Numbered from the stretch's first letter, positions 40,569 through 48,569 are shown. The stretch is DNA of 64,000 bases from an uncultured Lachnospiraceae bacterium (GCA_910576815.1 CAJTKA010000020.1:1-64000); one strand, 5' to 3'. The notes: a model not told the origin generated them from the letters alone. Translations and numbers: made by a program.

Positions 40569-41711
40569 ATGCACTATGATTACTTAGTGGTGGGCGCGGG
40601 GCTGTATGGCTCCGTGTTTGCCCATGAAATGCACGAAAAGGGCCGGCGGGTGCGCGTCATTGACAGGCGGGAGCACATTGCCGGCAATATTTATACCGAG
40701 GAAGTAGCGGGGATTCAGGTGCACCGCTACGGCGCGCATATCTTCCACACTTCTGACAGGAAGATATGGGATTATGTAAACCGATTTGCAGAGTTCAACC
40801 ATTATACTAATTCGCCGGTGGCGCGATACCGCGATGAGCTCTACAATCTTCCTTTTAATATGAATACGTTCAGCAGGATGTGGGGCATTGTGACACCGCA
40901 GGAGGCGAAACAAAAAATTGCGGAGCAGATCGCGGATCTCGGCATTACGGAGCCGAAGAATCTGGAGGAGCAGGCGCTGTCTCTGGTGGGAAGGGATGTC
41001 TACGAAAAGCTGGTGAAGGGCTACACCGAGAAGCAGTGGGGGAGAGACTGCAGGGAGCTTCCTGCCTTTATCATCAAAAGGCTGCCCCTGCGCTTTACCT
41101 TTGACAATAATTATTTCAACGACCGTTATCAGGGCATTCCCGTGGAGGGCTATACCGCGATGGTGGAAGCCATGCTGCGGGGTGTTGAGGTAAAGACGGG
41201 CACGGACTACCGCGATTTTGTGACGGAAGAAGAACAGGACGGGAACATCCTGGTGCGTGACAGGGAAGGAAATAGTTACGACAGGGTGGTCTATACGGGG
41301 ATGATCGACGAGTATTTTGAATATTCACTGGGTCATCTGGAATACCGTTCTCTGCGCTTTGAGACCGAGACCCTGTCTGACTGTGATAATTATCAGGGCA
41401 ATGCCGTGGTGAATTACACGGAACGCGAGATTCCTTACACGAGAATCATCGAGCACAAGCATTTCGAGTTTGGAACACAGCCAGACACCGTGATCACCAG
41501 AGAGTATCCGGCAGCCTGGCAGGAGGGGGAGGAGCCTTACTATCCCATAAATAATGAAAAGAACGACGCTCTGTTTGCAAGGTATCAGGCGCTTGCAAAA
41601 AAGCGGCCGCATGTGATTTTTGGCGGCAGGCTGGGGCAGTACCGCTACTACGATATGGATAAGGTGATCGCGAACGCGATAAGCACTTCTAACAGGCATT
41701 CTCCGCATTAG
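40569..41711 (+). CDS. glf: UDP-galactopyranose mutase
   Basis: 380 residues. The flavoenzyme interconverts UDP-galactopyranose and UDP-galactofuranose for surface glycans. The FAD-binding start YDYLVVGAGLYGSVFAHEM is present, with RVIDRREHIAGNIYTE. HRYGAHIFHTSD carries the substrate-side histidine, and GRLGQYRYYDMDKVI is the C-terminal FAD motif. The ATG at 40569 is preceded by TTGGAG six bases upstream. The enzyme fits with the nearby glycosyltransferases in making a cell-surface polymer, though no other galactofuranose gene is visible here. Confidence 0.95.
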   Translation: MHYDYLVVGAGLYGSVFAHEMHEKGRRVRVIDRREHIAGNIYTEEVAGIQVHRYGAHIFHTSDRKIWDYVNRFAEFNHYTNSPVARYRDELYNLPFNMNTFSRMWGIVTPQEAKQKIAEQIADLGITEPKNLEEQALSLVGRDVYEKLVKGYTEKQWGRDCRELPAFIIKRLPLRFTFDNNYFNDRYQGIPVEGYTAMVEAMLRGVEVKTGTDYRDFVTEEEQDGNILVRDREGNSYDRVVYTGMIDEYFEYSLGHLEYRSLRFETETLSDCDNYQGNAVVNYTEREIPYTRIIEHKHFEFGTQPDTVITREYPAAWQEGEEPYYPINNEKNDALFARYQALAKKRPHVIFGGRLGQYRYYDMDKVIANAISTSNRHSPH

Positions 41712-41730
41712 CTGAATTATGAAAAAATAT

Positions 41731-41818
41731 ATAGGCAGAGTCTTGACAAGAAACAGGGCTCTGCCTATAATATTAGCCAGAAACTTTGAGTATCAAACCA
41801 TTAGAATATCAAACATTA
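41731..41818 (+). promoter_or_regulatory. Promoter flanked by an inverted repeat, and direct repeats in the leader
   Basis: TTGACA (41743-41748), a 17-bp spacer and TATAAT (41766-41771). A perfect 10-bp inverted repeat, ATAGGCAGAG (41731-41740) and CTCTGCCTAT (41759-41768), surrounds the -35 box and overlaps the -10. Downstream are near-identical repeats TATCAAACCATTA (41791-41803) and TATCAAACATTA (41807-41818), 16 bases apart, just before the start codon. Confidence 0.7.
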
Positions 41819-41831
41819 TGGAGGCGCTCCC

Positions 41832-43451
41832 ATGAACTGGAACGAGGCAATCAAAGAACTGGATAGAAAAAGAGAAAAAGCGCTTTTGGGTGGCGGACAA
41901 AGCAGGATCGACAAACAGCACGCGACAGGCAAACTCACAGCCAGAGAGCGGATCGAAGTACTGCTTGACCCCGGCACCTTTGTGGAGGTGGACGGCTTTT
42001 TGGAATCTCGCATCGATGATTTTGATCTCGATAAAAGGCGGGTGCCCGGTGACGGTGTGGTGACCGGTTACGGCGAGATCGACGGCAGACAGGTCTTTGT
42101 GGCCAGCGAGGACTTTACGGTGATTGGCGGCACGCTGGGAGAGTATCATTCTTTCAAGATCTGCCGTATCCAGGATATGGCGATGAAGATGAAGGCGCCC
42201 CTGATCTGCATCAATGACAGCGGCGGCGCGAGGATCGAGGAGGGTATTTCTTCCCTGAGCGGCTACAGCGGGATGTTCCTGCGCCACACGAAGGCGTCAG
42301 GTGTGATTCCTCAGATCGCGGTGATATTAGGACCCTGCTCCGGCGGCGCCTGCTATGCGCCTGCCATTTGTGACTTTATCTTTATGGTCAAGGATATTTC
42401 CAAGATGTTCATTACCGGGCCGAACGTGGTGAAGACGGTTATCAACGAGGAAGTTTCCGTGGAGGAGCTGGGCGGCGCCGAGGTGCATGCGAAAAAGAGC
42501 GGTGTGTCTCATTTTACCTATGATACGGAAAAGGAATGTTTGATGGGCGTGCGCAAACTTTTGTCCTATCTGCCGAGCAACTGGACGGAAAAACCGCCGG
42601 TGGTCAATACGGTGGAGAGGCAGAGCATTTCCTCCCGCATGGGCAAGGTTTTTGGCAGGGGGGACAGCAGTGTGAAACCGGATGGCGCCATGAATGCCAA
42701 GGCAGCAAAAATCAAGGATATCGTTCCCGATAATTCCCGCCATGCCTACGATGTGAAGGAAGTCATCGACTGCATCGTGGACGAAGGCAGCTTTTTTGAG
42801 GTGCAGAAAGAATTTGCGACAAACGCAGTGGTAGGATGGTGCCGCATGGAAGGCAAGGTGGTTGGCATCGTGGCGAACCAGCCCAATTCCATGGGCGGTT
42901 CTCTGGATTACCACGCATCCGATAAAATAGCAAGATTTATTCGCTTTTGCGATTGCTTTAACATACCGCTCGTCACGCTGATCGACGTACCTGCTTTTTT
43001 GCCCGGTACGGCGCAGGAACATAACGGCATCATTCGTCACGGTGCCAAGATCCTCTATGCTTACTCGGAGGCGACCGTGCCGAAGATTTCTCTGATCATG
43101 CGCAAGGCTTACGGCGGCGCTTACATAGCCATGAACTCCAAGGAGATGGGCGCGGACATCGTGTACGCCTGGCCGATCGCGGAGATCGCGGTGATGGGAG
43201 CGGACGGAGCAGTCAACATTGCCTTCAAGCGAAAGATCAAGGCGGCGGCAGATCCCGAAGCCATGCGGGCGCAGTGCAAGAAAGAGTATGAGGACCGCTT
43301 TTTAAATCCCTATGTGGCTGCGGCCAGGGGCTATGTCAATGAGGTGATCAAGCCGGAGGAGACCAGGGCGGCACTGATCAAGGCGCTGCGGGGGTTGAAG
43401 AATAAGCAGGCGGAGAATCCGAAGAAGAAGCATGGAAATATACCGCTATAG
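41832..43451 (+). CDS. Acyl-CoA carboxyltransferase / decarboxylase alpha subunit
   Basis: 539 residues of the biotin-dependent carboxyltransferase family (propionyl-CoA carboxylase beta, methylmalonyl- or glutaconyl-CoA decarboxylase alpha). The two crotonase-like halves show INDSGGARIEEGISSLSGY with GPCSGGACYAPAICDF, and later DVPAFLPGTAQEHNGIIRHG with KAYGGAYIAMNS. It transfers carboxyl groups between biotin and an acyl-CoA. No biotin carrier or membrane beta subunit is adjacent, so the partner must be encoded elsewhere. The substrate cannot be fixed from sequence reading. GGAGGCGC precedes the ATG, directly after the direct repeats. Confidence 0.88.
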   Translation: MNWNEAIKELDRKREKALLGGGQSRIDKQHATGKLTARERIEVLLDPGTFVEVDGFLESRIDDFDLDKRRVPGDGVVTGYGEIDGRQVFVASEDFTVIGGTLGEYHSFKICRIQDMAMKMKAPLICINDSGGARIEEGISSLSGYSGMFLRHTKASGVIPQIAVILGPCSGGACYAPAICDFIFMVKDISKMFITGPNVVKTVINEEVSVEELGGAEVHAKKSGVSHFTYDTEKECLMGVRKLLSYLPSNWTEKPPVVNTVERQSISSRMGKVFGRGDSSVKPDGAMNAKAAKIKDIVPDNSRHAYDVKEVIDCIVDEGSFFEVQKEFATNAVVGWCRMEGKVVGIVANQPNSMGGSLDYHASDKIARFIRFCDCFNIPLVTLIDVPAFLPGTAQEHNGIIRHGAKILYAYSEATVPKISLIMRKAYGGAYIAMNSKEMGADIVYAWPIAEIAVMGADGAVNIAFKRKIKAAADPEAMRAQCKKEYEDRFLNPYVAAARGYVNEVIKPEETRAALIKALRGLKNKQAENPKKKHGNIPL

Positions 43452-43558
43452 CCGAAAGCGCGGGTTTGCGCATTTACTAAAGTGAGGGCATGACTGCACT
43501 CAAACAGTGCTACAGGACATGCCAATTACCTTATTATTCTGCCAATTTGAAAAATAAT

Positions 43559-43590
43559 AAAAGCGGCAGGTCAATAGACCAACCGCTTTT
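43559..43590. terminator. Bidirectional terminator between convergent genes
   Basis: AAAAGCGG (43559-43566) pairs with CCGCTTTT (43583-43590), with inner GGTC-AATA-GACC. It has T on the 3' side on both strands and serves the carboxyltransferase and FliD-like genes. A further hairpin, GGCATG/CATGCC with inner GCACT/AGTGC, lies at 43487-43523. Confidence 0.8.
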
Positions 43591-43612
43591 GGTATCATTA
43601 TGAGTGTGCGTC

Positions 43613-44926
43613 CTAGCAGTAGCTGTTGAACATCATCCCGCTGTACGCGCTGGTGATATAGGGGCTGGCGAAGTTTTTGCCGGGGTTCTTGTAGGCCACG
43701 ATCACGTTATTGACGTAGTGCATCGGGTTCAAGGCAACCTGATTTGACTTGCGCAGCACTGAATTAGTGAAGCCCTTCATGGAGGAGAACGCTTCTTTTG
43801 CGTCGTCACTGGTAGCCTTCTGACGCAGGACATTATTGTCTACTTCCAGCGTGCCGTCCAGATTCAGATTCAGGCCTGCGGAGGTAAGTCCCTTCGCGTA
43901 GACCCTCGCTACGCTGCTCATCTCGTGAAAGAGGCGGTCGCTCTTTGGCTGGTCAACGTGATATTCGGAAACCGCCTGTAGGAACGAGTTGTAACCCCTC
44001 ACAAGGGTATTGATGTTTTCGGCCAAAGATTCCACATCGGTCTTGATGCCGATAGAAGCCGTTTCGCCCTCCTCGCTGCTCACACCGTGGAACTGCAGTT
44101 CATACGTATTATCCAGTGTGTAGCGATTGGCAGTGGAAGTATGCGGTTCTCCGTCTACCAGAAAAGAAGCGTTCGTAGCAGGGGAGGACACATAGTCAAG
44201 TCCCAGATAATCCACTACGCCGGCCGTCTTACTGGTGCGCTGGTCGGATATGATGAACAGTGCTTTTTTACCTTCTTTTAAGCCTGTTGCATCTGATTCG
44301 ATCCGCAGAGCGGAGCCGCCCTTTTCATCCGATACGACCTGAGCGGACATACCGATGTTTGCATTATTGATCAGGCGGGATAAGCGTGCCTGGACATCTC
44401 TGTTTGTGTTGCTTGCCTTGATGCTGAACTGAAATTCGTAGCTTAAATCTTCGATTCCCACATCAAAAGAGTAGGTGTCGGGGGCAAGTGCCACGGGTTC
44501 GTCTTCCGGCAGGAACTTTCCGAGATTTACCTGCGAGGAGGCAAGATGATCAACTTCCACTTTATAAATAGGGAAATCGTCGTCCGGCTTTTTCGCCCCG
44601 ATATATTTGGCAGTGGCAATATTCTCATTGCTGGAATAAGCGACCTTCTTATTCAGAAGTTCGTCTTCATCAAGACCGCCTAAAGAAGCAATGGTATTGC
44701 GAAGCTCTCTGGCATTCTCCTTGATACCCACGGCAAACTGCTGGGATTCCTTGCTGGTATCCAGAATGAACAGAGGGGACTCCTTATTCATTTTTACAAT
44801 GGAATTATACACGCTGCGGAGTTCGCTCTTTTTGTGCGTATCATAAGGCGTGCTCGACTTGGGCGCGTAGGTCGTCATATAAAAATTATAAACGTTGTTT
44901 AAGTTGTTGACTGTGTTGAAACCCAT
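43613..44926 (-). CDS. FliD-like filament-cap protein, orphan
   Basis: 437 residues. The start at 44926 has GGAGGGG upstream; an upstream in-frame ATG adds 21 unrelated residues. The middle and C-terminal parts resemble FliD (flagellar hook-associated protein 2): ANIGMSAQVVSDEKGGSALR, DYLGLDYVSSPATNASFLVD, and LAENINTLVRGYNSFLQAV. The N-terminus, MGFNTVNNLNNVYNFYMTTY, is not the usual FliD one. No flagellar gene is nearby. It ends in NSYC. It may cap a flagellum encoded elsewhere or be a secreted relative. Confidence 0.7.
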   Translation of the reverse strand: MGFNTVNNLNNVYNFYMTTYAPKSSTPYDTHKKSELRSVYNSIVKMNKESPLFILDTSKESQQFAVGIKENARELRNTIASLGGLDEDELLNKKVAYSSNENIATAKYIGAKKPDDDFPIYKVEVDHLASSQVNLGKFLPEDEPVALAPDTYSFDVGIEDLSYEFQFSIKASNTNRDVQARLSRLINNANIGMSAQVVSDEKGGSALRIESDATGLKEGKKALFIISDQRTSKTAGVVDYLGLDYVSSPATNASFLVDGEPHTSTANRYTLDNTYELQFHGVSSEEGETASIGIKTDVESLAENINTLVRGYNSFLQAVSEYHVDQPKSDRLFHEMSSVARVYAKGLTSAGLNLNLDGTLEVDNNVLRQKATSDDAKEAFSSMKGFTNSVLRKSNQVALNPMHYVNNVIVAYKNPGKNFASPYITSAYSGMMFNSYC

Positions 44927-45027
44927 AAGCCCCTCCTTTCTTCCGTGAAATTCTTGCAGACGCTTCCGGTGGCTGTCCGTAGCCTGCAAAGCGCCTTTGT
45001 GGGCTTTTTACTTATTATTATAGTACC

Positions 45028-45056
45028 ATCATATCGTTTTTTGCTGCAAAATGCAA
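45028..45056 (-). promoter_or_regulatory. Promoter of the FliD-like gene
   Basis: On the minus strand TTGCAT (45056-45051), a 17-bp spacer and TATGAT (45033-45028). It is a sigma-A rather than a flagellar sigma-28 promoter by its boxes. Confidence 0.65.
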
Positions 45057-45189
45057 GTATTTGCAGGAAATTACTGCTGTTTTTCCACACAAAAATATTG
45101 TTATCCTATATATCGTACCGCCTGACGGTTTTGTAAAGAGGGGAAAACAGAAAAATTTATTTTTTGAGGAGAAAATTAGGGGAAAACAG

Positions 45190-45218
45190 TTGACTTGCCG
45201 GTCGCCCTATGATATATT
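45190..45218 (+). promoter_or_regulatory. Promoter of the rpmG-secE-nusG region
   Basis: TTGACT (45190-45195), a 17-bp spacer and TATATT (45213-45218), 77 bases before rpmG. Confidence 0.7.
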
Positions 45219-45295
45219 GTGTGAGCGAGATGAGTTTTAGGTCTTTTTTTTATGCTCAAAATAGTAACGGATCGTAATATACTGGAGGTGGCAAG

Positions 45296-45445
45296 ATGCG
45301 CACAAGGATCACATTGGCTTGTACGGAATGCAAGCAGCGTAACTACAATACGACAAAGGATAAGAAGACCCATCCCGACAGGATGGAGACCAAGAAGTAT
45401 TGCAGATTCTGCAAGAGACATACTCTGCATAAAGAGACGAAGTAA
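45296..45445 (+). CDS. rpmG: Ribosomal protein L33
   Basis: 49 residues, MRTRITLACTECKQRNYNTT to HTLHKETK. It is the zinc-binding form, with two Cys pairs (CTEC and CRFC). GGAGGTGG precedes the ATG. It occupies the usual place ahead of secE and nusG. It is part of the large ribosomal subunit near the E site. Confidence 0.95.
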   Translation: MRTRITLACTECKQRNYNTTKDKKTHPDRMETKKYCRFCKRHTLHKETK

Positions 45446-45471
45446 TTGGCGTCGTTTTGAAAAAGGAGATA

Positions 45472-45649
45472 GATTGAAAAATCACACTGATGTGCTGATT
45501 TTTCAATCGGGAGTTTGTGCAGAAGCGTCACAAACTCCTTAATCGCAGGGCAAAATCTGAAATTTTGCCCGCGTTCCTCAGCATAAAACGCTTCGGAAAG
45601 AGAAATTCGCTTCGCAATTATCTCAGCGAGATTCGCGTTGCGAATCTCG
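45472..45649 (+). repeat. Multi-hairpin leader element, copy C (secE leader)
   Basis: Hairpin 1: GATTGAAAAATCA (45472-45484) with TGATTTTTCAATC (45496-45508) and inner CAC-TGAT-GTG. Hairpin 2: GGAGTTTGTG (45510-45519) with CACAAACTCC (45529-45538), loop CAGAAGCGT. Hairpin 3: GGGCAAAAT (45548-45556) with ATTTTGCCC (45562-45570). A weaker one spans 45600-45624. The last is CGAGATTCGC (45627-45636) with GCGAATCTCG (45640-45649). GGAATGGAG then gives the SD site of secE. Apart from the outer base pairs, hairpin 1 is identical to copy B. Confidence 0.8.
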
Positions 45650-45663
45650 GAATGGAGAAAATT

Positions 45664-45876
45664 ATGGCAGATTCGGCAAAGAAAGAGAAGAAGGCAGTCA
45701 ATTTTTTTGACGGTGTAAAGGCTGAGTTTCAGAAGATCAGCTGGCCGGACAAGGATTCTCTCTTAAAGCAGTCCATAGCGGTCGTCTTGATTTCCCTGGT
45801 AGTGGGGGCAATCATTGCGGCACTTGATTTCGGCTTGCAGTATGGCGTGGATTTTATTACGACGCTGAAATTTTAG
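45664..45876 (+). CDS. secE: Preprotein translocase subunit SecE
   Basis: 70 residues. An amphipathic segment FFDGVKAEFQKISWPDKDSL, the SecE signature, is followed by a single membrane helix (about 38-62). It clamps SecY in the protein-export channel. The start at 45664 has GGAG upstream; the longer in-frame reading only translates the hairpin leader. nusG follows after 39 bases. Confidence 0.95.
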   Translation: MADSAKKEKKAVNFFDGVKAEFQKISWPDKDSLLKQSIAVVLISLVVGAIIAALDFGLQYGVDFITTLKF

Positions 45877-45915
45877 GCAGGTTCTTGATCAGAAAGCAGG
45901 GTAGGGAGGACTCGT

Positions 45916-46434
45916 ATGGCAGAGGCGAATTGGTATGTTGTGCATACTTATTCCGGTTATGAGAATAAAGTAAAAGCCAACATAGAAAAGACAATCGAGA
46001 ACAGACATCTGGAGGAAGAAATTCTGGAGGTCAAGGTGCCGATGCAGGATGTTACCGAGCTGAAAAACGGTGCACGCAAGACGGTTCAGAAGAAGATGTT
46101 CCCCGGATATGTGTTGATCAATATGATTATGAACGACGATACTTGGTATGTCGTGAGAAATACCAGAGGTGTGACGGGTTTTGTAGGGCCGGGCAGTAAG
46201 CCGGTGCCGCTCACCGAGGCGGAGATGAAGCCGCTTGGCATCAAGATGGAGAATATGACCGTCGATTTTGCAGAGGGCGATACCATTGCGGTGGTCGCAG
46301 GCGTCTGGAAGGATACCGTCGGCGTCGTGCAGAGGATCGATTATGGTAAGCAGACAGCCACCATCAACGTGGAGCTGTTTGGCAGAGAGACTCCCGTGGA
46401 GATTAGCTTCGCGGAGGTTAGAAGTATGCGTTAG
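45916..46434 (+). CDS. nusG: Transcription termination/antitermination factor NusG
   Basis: 172 residues. The NGN domain begins NWYVVHTYSGYENKVKANIE and contains MFPGYVLINMIMNDDTWYVV. The C-terminal KOW domain (about 115-172) begins FAEGDTIAVVAGVWKDTVG. It binds the RNA polymerase clamp and couples transcription with translation. GGGAGG precedes the ATG. It is of normal length for Firmicutes. Confidence 0.96.
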   Translation: MAEANWYVVHTYSGYENKVKANIEKTIENRHLEEEILEVKVPMQDVTELKNGARKTVQKKMFPGYVLINMIMNDDTWYVVRNTRGVTGFVGPGSKPVPLTEAEMKPLGIKMENMTVDFAEGDTIAVVAGVWKDTVGVVQRIDYGKQTATINVELFGRETPVEISFAEVRSMR

Positions 46435-46439
46435 ATATT

Positions 46440-46589
46440 TATTCCGCCCGTGGGTGGTTTAGATATGTGTGTGGGAGCTAATTTGAAATGCTGCGCATTT
46501 AGAATTCGAGCTTGTCTTCAACAATCTCGCAGATTGAGACAGACAGGTGGAGAGGCGTCCGTACCACAATAATATTAGGAGGTGCCGAA
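46440..46589 (+). promoter_or_regulatory. rplK-rplA leader, probable L1-binding site with extra hairpins
   Basis: The leader has GTGTGGGAGC near 46470 and TACCACAATAATATTAGGAGG before rplK, the pattern of the autoregulatory L1 site in many Firmicutes. Between these lie two additional hairpins: AAATGC-TGC-GCATTT, and a longer one with CAATCT-CGC-AGATTG extended by TGTCT/AGACA. The leader is thus longer than the usual compact form. Confidence 0.5.
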
Positions 46590-47015
46590 ATGGCAAAGAA
46601 AGTAGAAGGCTATATCAAGTTACAGATTCCTGCCGGCAAGGCAACGCCGGCGCCCCCGGTTGGTCCTGCACTTGGACAGCACGGGGTAAACATCGTTGAA
46701 TTTACCAAACAGTTCAACGCAAAGACGGCTGACAAGGGCGATGTGATCATTCCCGTTGTCATCACAGTGTATGCAGACAGAAGCTTCAGCTTCATCACGA
46801 AGACTCCCCCTGCAGCAGTACTCTTAAAGAAGGCGTGCAACATCAAGTCCGGTTCCGCTACTCCTAACAAGGCAAAGGTAGCAACGATTTCCAAGGCGAA
46901 GCTTCAGGAGATCGCGGAGATGAAGATGCCTGACTTAAACGCGGCAAGCGTTGAGGCGGCAATGAGCATGATCGCCGGTACTGCGAGAAGCATGGGCATC
47001 ACAGTAGAAGAGTAA
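46590..47015 (+). CDS. rplK: Ribosomal protein L11
   Basis: 141 residues. It starts MAKKVEGYIKLQIPAGKATP, with APPVGPALGQHGVNIVEFTK. The C-terminal rRNA-binding domain ends TARSMGITVEE. It forms the GTPase-associated region with L10/L12. The start at 46590 has AGGAGGTG nine bases upstream. rplA follows after 13 bases. Confidence 0.97.
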   Translation: MAKKVEGYIKLQIPAGKATPAPPVGPALGQHGVNIVEFTKQFNAKTADKGDVIIPVVITVYADRSFSFITKTPPAAVLLKKACNIKSGSATPNKAKVATISKAKLQEIAEMKMPDLNAASVEAAMSMIAGTARSMGITVEE

Positions 47016-47028
47016 TGGAGGGTTCGAG

Positions 47029-47718
47029 ATGAAACACGGTAAAAAATATCAGGAGGCAGCCAAGCTGGTAGATCGTTCTGTGCAGTACGATACCGCAGAA
47101 GCAATCGCCTTGGTAAAAAAGACAGCAACAGCGAAATTTGACGAGACGGTGGAAGTTCACATCAGAACAGGCTGTGACGGCCGTCACGCAGAGCAGCAGA
47201 TCCGCGGCGCGGTGGTGCTGCCCAACGGAACCGGTAAGACGGTGCGTGTCCTTGTATTTGCAAAGGGCGATAAGATAAACGAGGCGGAGGCAGCGGGCGC
47301 TGACCATGTAGGCGGCGAGGAGCTGATCCCCAAGATCCAGAACGAAGGCTGGCTTGATTTTGACGTAGTGGTTGCAACCCCCGATATGATGGGCGTTGTA
47401 GGTCGTCTGGGTAAGGTGCTGGGTCCCAAAGGCCTGATGCCCAACCCGAAGGCAGGTACCGTTACCATGGATGTGGCGAAGGCAATCAGCGATATCAAAG
47501 CAGGTAAGATCGAGTACAGACTGGATAAGGCAAACATCATCCACGTACCCGTCGGAAAGACCTCCTTTGAGGAGAGCAAGCTGCAGGAGAACTTTGACGC
47601 GCTGATGGAAGCAATCGTCAAGGCAAAGCCTTCGGCATTAAAGGGTCAGTATCTTAGAAGCATTACGCTTGCTACCACTATGGGCCCCGGCGTGAAGGTG
47701 AACGTGGCGAAGTACTAA
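47029..47718 (+). CDS. rplA: Ribosomal protein L1
   Basis: 229 residues: MKHGKKYQEAAKLVDRSVQY, then TGCDGRHAEQQIRGAVVLPN, KVLGPKGLMPNPKAGTVT and the C-terminal TLATTMGPGVKVNVAKY. It binds 23S rRNA at the L1 stalk and represses its own mRNA. Unlike the standard operon, rplJ does not follow; a terminator and about 5 kb of other genes do. Confidence 0.97.
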   Translation: MKHGKKYQEAAKLVDRSVQYDTAEAIALVKKTATAKFDETVEVHIRTGCDGRHAEQQIRGAVVLPNGTGKTVRVLVFAKGDKINEAEAAGADHVGGEELIPKIQNEGWLDFDVVVATPDMMGVVGRLGKVLGPKGLMPNPKAGTVTMDVAKAISDIKAGKIEYRLDKANIIHVPVGKTSFEESKLQENFDALMEAIVKAKPSALKGQYLRSITLATTMGPGVKVNVAKY

Positions 47719-47762
47719 GAGTGGGAAATGCCGCAAAAAATGAAATAAGAAACGAAATCAGA

Positions 47763-47794
47763 GAGCGGTCTGCGTTGGCAGGCTGCTCCTTTTC
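47763..47794 (+). terminator. Terminator after rplA
   Basis: GAGCGGTCTGC (47763-47773) pairs over 11 bp (two G-T pairs) with GCAGGCTGCTC (47778-47788) around GTTG, followed by CTTTTCC. Confidence 0.65.
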
Positions 47795-47882
47795 CTCTGC
47801 GGCTTAAGGATTCCCGTTGCCCAGGATAAGCTGATGACCGCATAGCGTAGAGAATGCCGCATAATTAGGTCGATGGATTTTG

Positions 47883-48272
47883 CTAATGGTTGTCAAAATA
47901 TTGAAAACACACGGCATAAACGATATGGCTTAGCAAAAAGATACCTATAGCAATCATGCAGCCTACCATATCTGTCTTGCAGATAGCGGAATACAGAGCA
48001 AGGACAATAAAGCCTATATTTGCAAATTCAGATACAAGGGTGTATGCTTTGCCGTTAATAAGCACATTCCTTTCATCCTCGTCCATGATTTTAGCGCGCC
48101 CAATTTTATGGACAGAGTGTTCCCATAGAAAATCTACAATGCCATAAGCTATTAGTGCACAGCCTGCAGAGACAATAAAAGCAGCAGGAAATCCCTTTAT
48201 CAGACTAAGCGGTAAGAGCAAAATACCAAGACCAATGAATAAACACGCAAAAATTTTCTTACTCTTTCTCAT
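47883..48272 (-). CDS. Small four-helix membrane protein next to an XRE regulator
   Basis: 129 residues with four hydrophobic helices (about 5-25, 30-50, 70-92 and 98-120). The start at 48272 has GGAGGG upstream and lies one base beyond the stop of the HTH gene, so the two are coupled. Such HTH/small-membrane-protein pairs are frequent in Clostridia and often move between genomes. Base composition here is clearly more AT-rich than in the surrounding ribosomal genes. I do not know the function; some pairs respond to membrane stress. Confidence 0.75.
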   Translation of the reverse strand: MRKSKKIFACLFIGLGILLLPLSLIKGFPAAFIVSAGCALIAYGIVDFLWEHSVHKIGRAKIMDEDERNVLINGKAYTLVSEFANIGFIVLALYSAICKTDMVGCMIAIGIFLLSHIVYAVCFQYFDNH

Positions 48273-48273
48273 G

Positions 48274-48507
48274 TCAACCCTCCTCAAAATCAAATAATTC
48301 TTCGATCGTCAATCCAAATATTTTAGCTAACTCATGTGCCAGTAAAACAGACGGATTATATTGCCCTTTTTCCAGTGAAATGATAGTTCTTGAAGAAACG
48401 TTTACCAAATCAGCAAGTTGCTGTTGGGTAAGCTGTTTCTTCATTCGGTATTCTCTTATATGATTCGATAGTAGTGTTGGAACTTCCTTTTTCAATTTTG
48501 CCTCCAA
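48274..48507 (-). CDS. XRE-family HTH regulator
   Basis: A 77-residue single-domain regulator with the helix-turn-helix YRMKKQLTQQQLADLVNVSS, then RTIISLEKGQYNPSVLLAHE and KIFGLTIEELF. It is probably a dimeric repressor of itself and the membrane protein gene, through the two adjacent 16-bp operators at 48511-48542 that overlap its -10 box. GGAGGC precedes the start. Confidence 0.88.
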   Translation of the reverse strand: MEAKLKKEVPTLLSNHIREYRMKKQLTQQQLADLVNVSSRTIISLEKGQYNPSVLLAHELAKIFGLTIEELFDFEEG

Positions 48508-48510
48508 AAT

Positions 48511-48569
48511 ATGAAATAAACTTCATATGAAATTTATTTCATATTAGCACTCGGATATCTGTTTGTCAA
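48511..48569 (-). promoter_or_regulatory. Promoter and tandem operators of the XRE gene
   Basis: On the minus strand TTGACA (48569-48564), a 17-bp spacer and TAATAT (48546-48541). Two adjacent 16-bp sites follow: ATGAAATAAACTTCAT (48511-48526) and the perfect palindrome ATGAAATTTATTTCAT (48527-48542). Both have ATGAA/TTCAT arms, and the second touches the -10 box. Confidence 0.8.

Noticed and set aside
45517..45663. N-terminal extension of SecE through the hairpin leader
   Set aside because: The family starts at the ATG at 45664, which has GGAG upstream; the extension only translates hairpins.
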